In this document: positions 60,318-64,000 of the stretch, one piece after another
Numbering within the stretch: the stretch's first letter is position 1
How the letters are laid out: every line of letters begins with the position of its first letter
Assembly (NCBI RefSeq): GCF_900142785.1
Contig: NZ_FRCD01000001.1
Location: 248,001 to 312,000 of the forward strand
Reading direction: 5' to 3'
Origin: Chryseobacterium carnipullorum
Lineage (GTDB): Bacteria > Bacteroidota > Bacteroidia > Flavobacteriales > Weeksellaceae
Length of the DNA stretch: 64,000 nucleotides
Made by a program: the position numbers and the translations under genes
Notes under the pieces: generated by a model
The model's input: only the letters and a program-made list of their open reading frames with translations
Told to the model about the DNA's origin: nothing
The model's database searches: none

Positions 60318-62972
60318 ATGCGAAAATGGGTCAAAAAGTTATTAATGAGCCTGGGAATTCTGCTGCTCATTCTTCTTGCCGCGAATTTCGGTTTGAATAT
60401 ATGGCTTAAAACCCAGCTTCCTGATTATATCAAGAAAAATACGGATTATAAAGTTTCCTATAAAACTCTGGATGTAGATCTGGGTTCTGGAAATATTTTT
60501 GCTGCAGGAATTACCGTAAACAGTAAAAATCCTCAAAATACTAACGTTATTGGACTCAAGGGAACCATCGATACCTTGAAAATCAGTCGTTTTGGGATTT
60601 ATGATGCCATTTTTAATAAAAGAATCAGCTCATCAGATCTTCTGTTGGCCAGGCCGAATTTAAATATTAGTCTCGCAAGACCTGTCGACCGGAAAACCGA
60701 TAAGAAACAAAGTCCATTCCTGTTTGAAAATATCAGAATTAATAAGGGAACCATCAATATTTTCAAATATACCAAACAGAAATTTTTATCTGTTCAGCAG
60801 CTGGATTTATTTGTAGAAAACCTGCAAATGACTGAAGAATCCGTAGAGGATAACCTTCCGGTTGCTTTTGACCGTTATGATATTAAAGGAAAGAATTTTT
60901 TCTTCCGTCCGAATGAGGTATATGCTATCACCATCAGTACCATCACGACTTTAGATGGCCAAATGTCAGTTGGGAATTTCCGGCTGAATCCACTTTTGTC
61001 TTTCCATCAGTTTACAAGATTTTATCCTAAAAAGCCCAAATTATTTGAGTTTTCCGTCCCAAAGATGGATTTTAAGGACGTAGTTTTCGCTAAAAATAAA
61101 ATTTCACTCACCAATGCTGATTTCCAAAATCCGGTTCTTACTGTTTATAATACGGGCGTAAAAGCAAAAAAAACAGACAAAAAACTGAATTTTGAAATTA
61201 ATTTAGAAGATGTAAAACTGAATAATGCGTCAGTGCTTATCAATAAACCTGACGGAAGCAGGCTGCTTTTTGCTAAAACAATGAATGTAAAGGTTAACCA
61301 GCTCAAGTTTGATAAAGTGACCGCAGAAGAGATTATTCCTGTCGGATATAAAGATTTCCATTTTTCAGGAAGAGAGATACAATATTCAAATCATCAGAAT
61401 TTTTCTGTTGAAAGTATTGCATTGAACCCCAAAAGTGGCGAAATCAGGAATCTGATTTTGTCTCCCGGATCTTCTGAAGCAGGAAAAGGGGCAATGGATC
61501 TTAAAGCCGGACATATTGCTCTTAACATCAACAAGTTTGAATTTATAGAAAAGAAACTTAATCTAGATCTGAAAGATGTTCTTGTTGAAAATATAAAAGG
61601 AACGATTAAGGCAGGTACCGGTAAACCGAAGAAAAATTCCGGTACCGGAATCATCAATTCAGTTATAGTAAGAAAAATGTCCCTGAAAAATTCTGATCTT
61701 GTTTATGATAAAGGAATGCAACCATTAGCATTTCACGATTTGAATGCCACAATCAATACTATTGAAATAGCACCCCAACCCAATAATCAGGGGCTTTCTT
61801 TCAAAGTGAAAGATTATTTCCTGACCACACGGAACTTTGCTTACAGAACGAAGTTTTATAATATGAGCGCGGGACTTTTAAAATTAAATAAAAACAAGAT
61901 TCAGGTTAATAATTTTGTCATGAAGCCTCTCGTTTCGAGAGCCCAGTTTATCAAAATGATACCTGTTGAACGTGATCTTTATGACATTAAGGTTTCCGGG
62001 ATCACAGCAGAAGGACATTGGGACTTATTCTTAGATCATCAATCGATCAACGCGTCCCATGTAACAGTTGATGGAGCAGATGCCAATATTTTCAGAAGTA
62101 AAATTCCGAATGACGACCCAAAAGTGAAGCCTCTCTACTCTCAACTGCTTCGTTCGATAAAAATACCATTGACCATTAATAGTCTGGATCTGAAAAACTC
62201 AGTTTTAGTCTATGAAGAAGATACACCGCAAAGTGCAGGACCTGGAAAGCTTACTTTCGCCAATTTTAATATGAACGTTAAAAACCTGAATTCTGCTAAA
62301 GCAAAAGGCAAACCTACGCAAGTGGATATCAGGATCAACTGCTCGTTTATGAATCTGGCGCCACTTTTTGTAAACTGGAATTTCGATGTAGCTGATCGCA
62401 ATGACGGTTTTTCAATTGCCGGAAAGACATCCAATCTCCCTGCAAGCGGTATTAATCCATTTATTAGACCCTACTTGCATGTAACGGCTACGTCAGGAAC
62501 CATTCAGGAAATGCTCTTTAACTTCAGGGGGAATCCTGCCGGGCTGCATGGAACATTTAATCTGAAACATAAAGATCTTAAAATTGCGGTATTAAATAAG
62601 AATAATCATGAAAAGAAGGGGGTATTAACCGCTGTAGCCAATCTTTTTATCAGATCGAACTCAGGTAAATTTCCTGAAGCCGTAGAGGTGGAAAATGTTG
62701 AACGTGATCCTACAAAATCATTCTTTAATCTTTTCTGGAAAGGAATTGAGCAGGGATTGAAGAAAACCCTGATCGGAAAGAATGTGGATAAAACTGAAGA
62801 AACCGTTAAAAAAGCGGTCACTTCGGTAAAGGAAGTAAAGAAGTCTGTAAAAGAACTCAAGCAGGAAATCAAATCGAAAAAAGAAGAGCCCAAGCCGCAG
62901 GAAGAGAAAAAAGAAAAGAAAGGCTTTCTAAAGAATGTATTCAGGAAAAAAGAAAATCCCGAAGCTGAATAG
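60318..62972 (+). CDS. AsmA-like/DUF748-type envelope protein
   Basis: An 884-residue protein with a single N-terminal membrane helix (about 7-27) and a long periplasmic beta-rich body (about 35-800) with repeated strands, typical of AsmA/YhdP/DUF748 bridge-like proteins implicated in phospholipid transport to the outer membrane. The end (about 815-884) is a Lys/Glu-rich coiled coil (VKKSVKELKQEIKSKK, then KEEPKPQEEKKEKKGF). Segments such as KTLDVDLGSGNIFAAGITV at the N-terminus fit the family. It starts 1 bp after the WG-repeat gene's stop, so the two are translationally linked; whether they work together is inference. Confidence 0.85.
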   Translation: MRKWVKKLLMSLGILLLILLAANFGLNIWLKTQLPDYIKKNTDYKVSYKTLDVDLGSGNIFAAGITVNSKNPQNTNVIGLKGTIDTLKISRFGIYDAIFNKRISSSDLLLARPNLNISLARPVDRKTDKKQSPFLFENIRINKGTINIFKYTKQKFLSVQQLDLFVENLQMTEESVEDNLPVAFDRYDIKGKNFFFRPNEVYAITISTITTLDGQMSVGNFRLNPLLSFHQFTRFYPKKPKLFEFSVPKMDFKDVVFAKNKISLTNADFQNPVLTVYNTGVKAKKTDKKLNFEINLEDVKLNNASVLINKPDGSRLLFAKTMNVKVNQLKFDKVTAEEIIPVGYKDFHFSGREIQYSNHQNFSVESIALNPKSGEIRNLILSPGSSEAGKGAMDLKAGHIALNINKFEFIEKKLNLDLKDVLVENIKGTIKAGTGKPKKNSGTGIINSVIVRKMSLKNSDLVYDKGMQPLAFHDLNATINTIEIAPQPNNQGLSFKVKDYFLTTRNFAYRTKFYNMSAGLLKLNKNKIQVNNFVMKPLVSRAQFIKMIPVERDLYDIKVSGITAEGHWDLFLDHQSINASHVTVDGADANIFRSKIPNDDPKVKPLYSQLLRSIKIPLTINSLDLKNSVLVYEEDTPQSAGPGKLTFANFNMNVKNLNSAKAKGKPTQVDIRINCSFMNLAPLFVNWNFDVADRNDGFSIAGKTSNLPASGINPFIRPYLHVTATSGTIQEMLFNFRGNPAGLHGTFNLKHKDLKIAVLNKNNHEKKGVLTAVANLFIRSNSGKFPEAVEVENVERDPTKSFFNLFWKGIEQGLKKTLIGKNVDKTEETVKKAVTSVKEVKKSVKELKQEIKSKKEEPKPQEEKKEKKGFLKNVFRKKENPEAE

Positions 62973-62981
62973 TTTCGGGAT
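62956..62981 (-). terminator. Hairpin terminator overlapping the end of the AsmA-like gene
   Basis: ATCCCGAA (62956-62963) pairs with TTCGGGAT (62974-62981). The minus strand continues as TTTTCTTTTTT, so it probably serves the convergent 63010-63360 gene; its first arm lies inside the AsmA-like coding sequence. Confidence 0.65.
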
Positions 62982-63009
62982 GTATATTGATCTTCTCATG
63001 GAAGTGGGA

Positions 63010-63360
63010 TCAGAAATTAAATTCGTCGCTTTCCTGAACGGGAATATCTCTTAAAAATTCGTCAAATTTTTCACCGGGATAGTTGCTGTCCGCTCCATAA
63101 GAATCTATAATCATTCCTCGATTTCCGGCGTCGTCCTTCACTACATATAATACCGCACTGTCATCAGGATTACTGTCGCCTTCAAAACGGTAGGTTTTTA
63201 AAATGGTGAGGTCAGAAGGCTGATAAACGGTCTCTGAATTTTCAAATTTCATTTCGCAGTTTTCATTCATTCTGAATTCCCGGTGTATTCCTCTTCCTGC
63301 AAGGGTGTTCATGACCTGACTTAGGGTGGTCATTTTATCGTTATATTCAGAATTGTCCAT
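63010..63360 (-). CDS. Conserved small protein of unknown function
   Basis: A 116-residue acidic cytoplasmic protein. The N-terminus is helical (LSQVMNTLAGRGIHREFRM) and the rest looks beta-rich, with LTILKTYRFEGDSNPDDSAVLYVVKDDAGNRG and YPGEKFDEFLRDIP. It resembles small Bacteroidota proteins annotated as hypothetical; no catalytic motif is visible. The gene is alone on the minus strand, with a terminator at 62956-62981. Confidence 0.75.
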   Translation of the reverse strand: MDNSEYNDKMTTLSQVMNTLAGRGIHREFRMNENCEMKFENSETVYQPSDLTILKTYRFEGDSNPDDSAVLYVVKDDAGNRGMIIDSYGADSNYPGEKFDEFLRDIPVQESDEFNF

Positions 63361-63533
63361 AATATTATTTTTTATAGTTAGTACAATAATTAAACCATTA
63401 ATCTGCTAAATATAATTAAAAAAGCAATTATGTTTTTCATTGAAATAAAGTTTAATGTTAACAAAATTTATAATTTGAAACAGAAAAATAGGTATGCTTT
63501 TTGCAGTAACGAGATTAATAAATCGGACAAAAT

Positions 63534-63728
63534 ATGAAAAAAGAAGTTGGCGTTTTACTGGCAGGAGGTGTTGGTCTTTTGGCAGTATTAGGTTTTATTG
63601 GATTAAAAAAAATACTGACTAAAAAAGATAAAAAATATAGTGATACCTATTCGGATTATCACAGACATTTTGATGAAAAAAACCACGAAGATGAATATCA
63701 TGGCGTGGAATTTTATGCACTGAAGTAG
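63534..63728 (+). CDS. Small single-pass membrane protein
   Basis: A 64-residue protein with a Gly/Leu-rich membrane segment (about 5-27) followed by a basic stop-transfer stretch (KKILTKKDKKY) and a hydrophilic His/Asp/Glu-rich tail (HRHFDEKNHEDEYHG), which could bind metal or simply be disordered. It belongs to no family I recognise. A terminator follows at 63755-63788, supporting a real single-gene unit. Confidence 0.6.
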   Translation: MKKEVGVLLAGGVGLLAVLGFIGLKKILTKKDKKYSDTYSDYHRHFDEKNHEDEYHGVEFYALK

Positions 63729-63754
63729 TAAAAGAATATATTTTAATTATGTTG

Positions 63755-63788
63755 AAATCCGGCTCCTTTTTAGGGATCGGATTTTTTT
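63755..63788 (+). terminator. Intrinsic terminator after the small membrane protein gene
   Basis: AAATCCG (63755-63761) pairs with CGGATTT (63778-63784), with inner CC/GG pairing and a T-run to 63787. Confidence 0.75.
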
Positions 63789-63848
63789 GTGAATAAATTT
63801 AATGTTAAAACTCATTATTTTATAAAAAATCCATTCTAATTTTACATC

Positions 63849-64000
63849 ATGCAAAACGAAAATTTCATCAAAGGACAGGGGGCACAGCGGAACGTGATCA
63901 ATCGTTTCGACAAATATACCTATGAGCCTGAAGATGAGGATTTCGAAGCGATAAAAACAACCTTCACAGAAGTTTTTCCGAAAACCATCGTCAATCAGGT
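63849..64000 (+). CDS. PA0069-family radical SAM protein (5' part only)
   Basis: Only the first 50 codons are in the window, starting at the ATG 63849-63851. The segment IKGQGAQRNVINRFDKYTYEP corresponds to the N-terminal RGxGAQxNxxNRF signature of PA0069-family (SplB-like) radical SAM proteins; the CxxxCxxC cluster would lie beyond the right edge. Function is unknown; the family is predicted to use S-adenosylmethionine radical chemistry. Confidence is limited by the truncation. Confidence 0.7.
   Translation, partial: MQNENFIKGQGAQRNVINRFDKYTYEPEDEDFEAIKTTFTEVFPKTIVNQ

Overview
The window reads as a chromosomal segment of a Bacteroidota bacterium of the Flavobacteriia, most likely Chryseobacterium or a close relative (Weeksellaceae). 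The signs are moderate-to-low GC, many predicted promoters with the Bacteroidota -7 box TAnnTTTG and almost no Shine-Dalgarno dependence, a cell-division cluster order typical of flavobacteria, and many TonB-dependent receptors, DUF5690, DUF2797 and PepSY proteins. The species call is inference from protein character; no rRNA or tRNA gene was seen.

Left end (1-5592, minus strand): a TIGR03364-type FAD oxidoreductase (cut by the window edge), a DUF5690 MFS transporter, a TonB-dependent receptor and an XRE-cupin regulator. Together they look like an uptake and oxidation locus for a small amino compound, possibly an aminophosphonate. Next come a divergent OmpR-type response regulator and histidine kinase (5746-7857), followed by a promoter carrying phased TTCTAAT repeats that drives a small unknown protein and a YoaK-type membrane protein. 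A plus-strand operon (10048-15412) holds mutL, a rhomboid protease, two tandem EEP-domain paralogues and two small lipoproteins.

The core (17954-35481, minus strand) is the division and cell wall (dcw) cluster, read mraZ-rsmH-ftsL-ftsI-murE-[four-helix-bundle gene]-mraY-murD-ftsW-murG-murC-ftsQ-ftsA-ftsZ-yqeY. MurE carries the DNPR motif expected for meso-diaminopimelate peptidoglycan. The cluster is unusual in its spacers. One carries a four-helix-bundle (23S IVS-protein family) gene bounded by 34-bp near-perfect terminal inverted repeats. Three carry REP-like twin hairpins with 3-nt loops. Most others carry imperfect palindromes built from TGTACAATGTA-like or GATAATTGAT-like units. The mraZ promoter has tandem GTGGGAAA boxes at 10-bp period, matching the known MraZ operator pattern.

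After a plus-strand hydrolase-engB-GNAT group (35754-37644) lies an accessory region (37710-44056). A TPR-containing lipoprotein histidine kinase and a LuxR-type response regulator are followed by a palindrome centred about 42 bp upstream of a predicted start site. That promoter leads a five-gene operon of small unknown proteins that includes a YegP protein and a stand-alone HsdR-N-type nuclease. This is the best candidate for an undescribed regulated system here.

The right part contains msrA, a ROK kinase, a duplicated TonB-receptor/PepSY iron-uptake unit (46097-52879), secA, a DUF2795 protein, a UDP-glucuronate-epimerase-like enzyme, a DUF2797 zinc protein, an AT-rich WG-repeat lipoprotein coupled to an AsmA-like protein, and the start of a PA0069-family radical SAM gene at the right edge.
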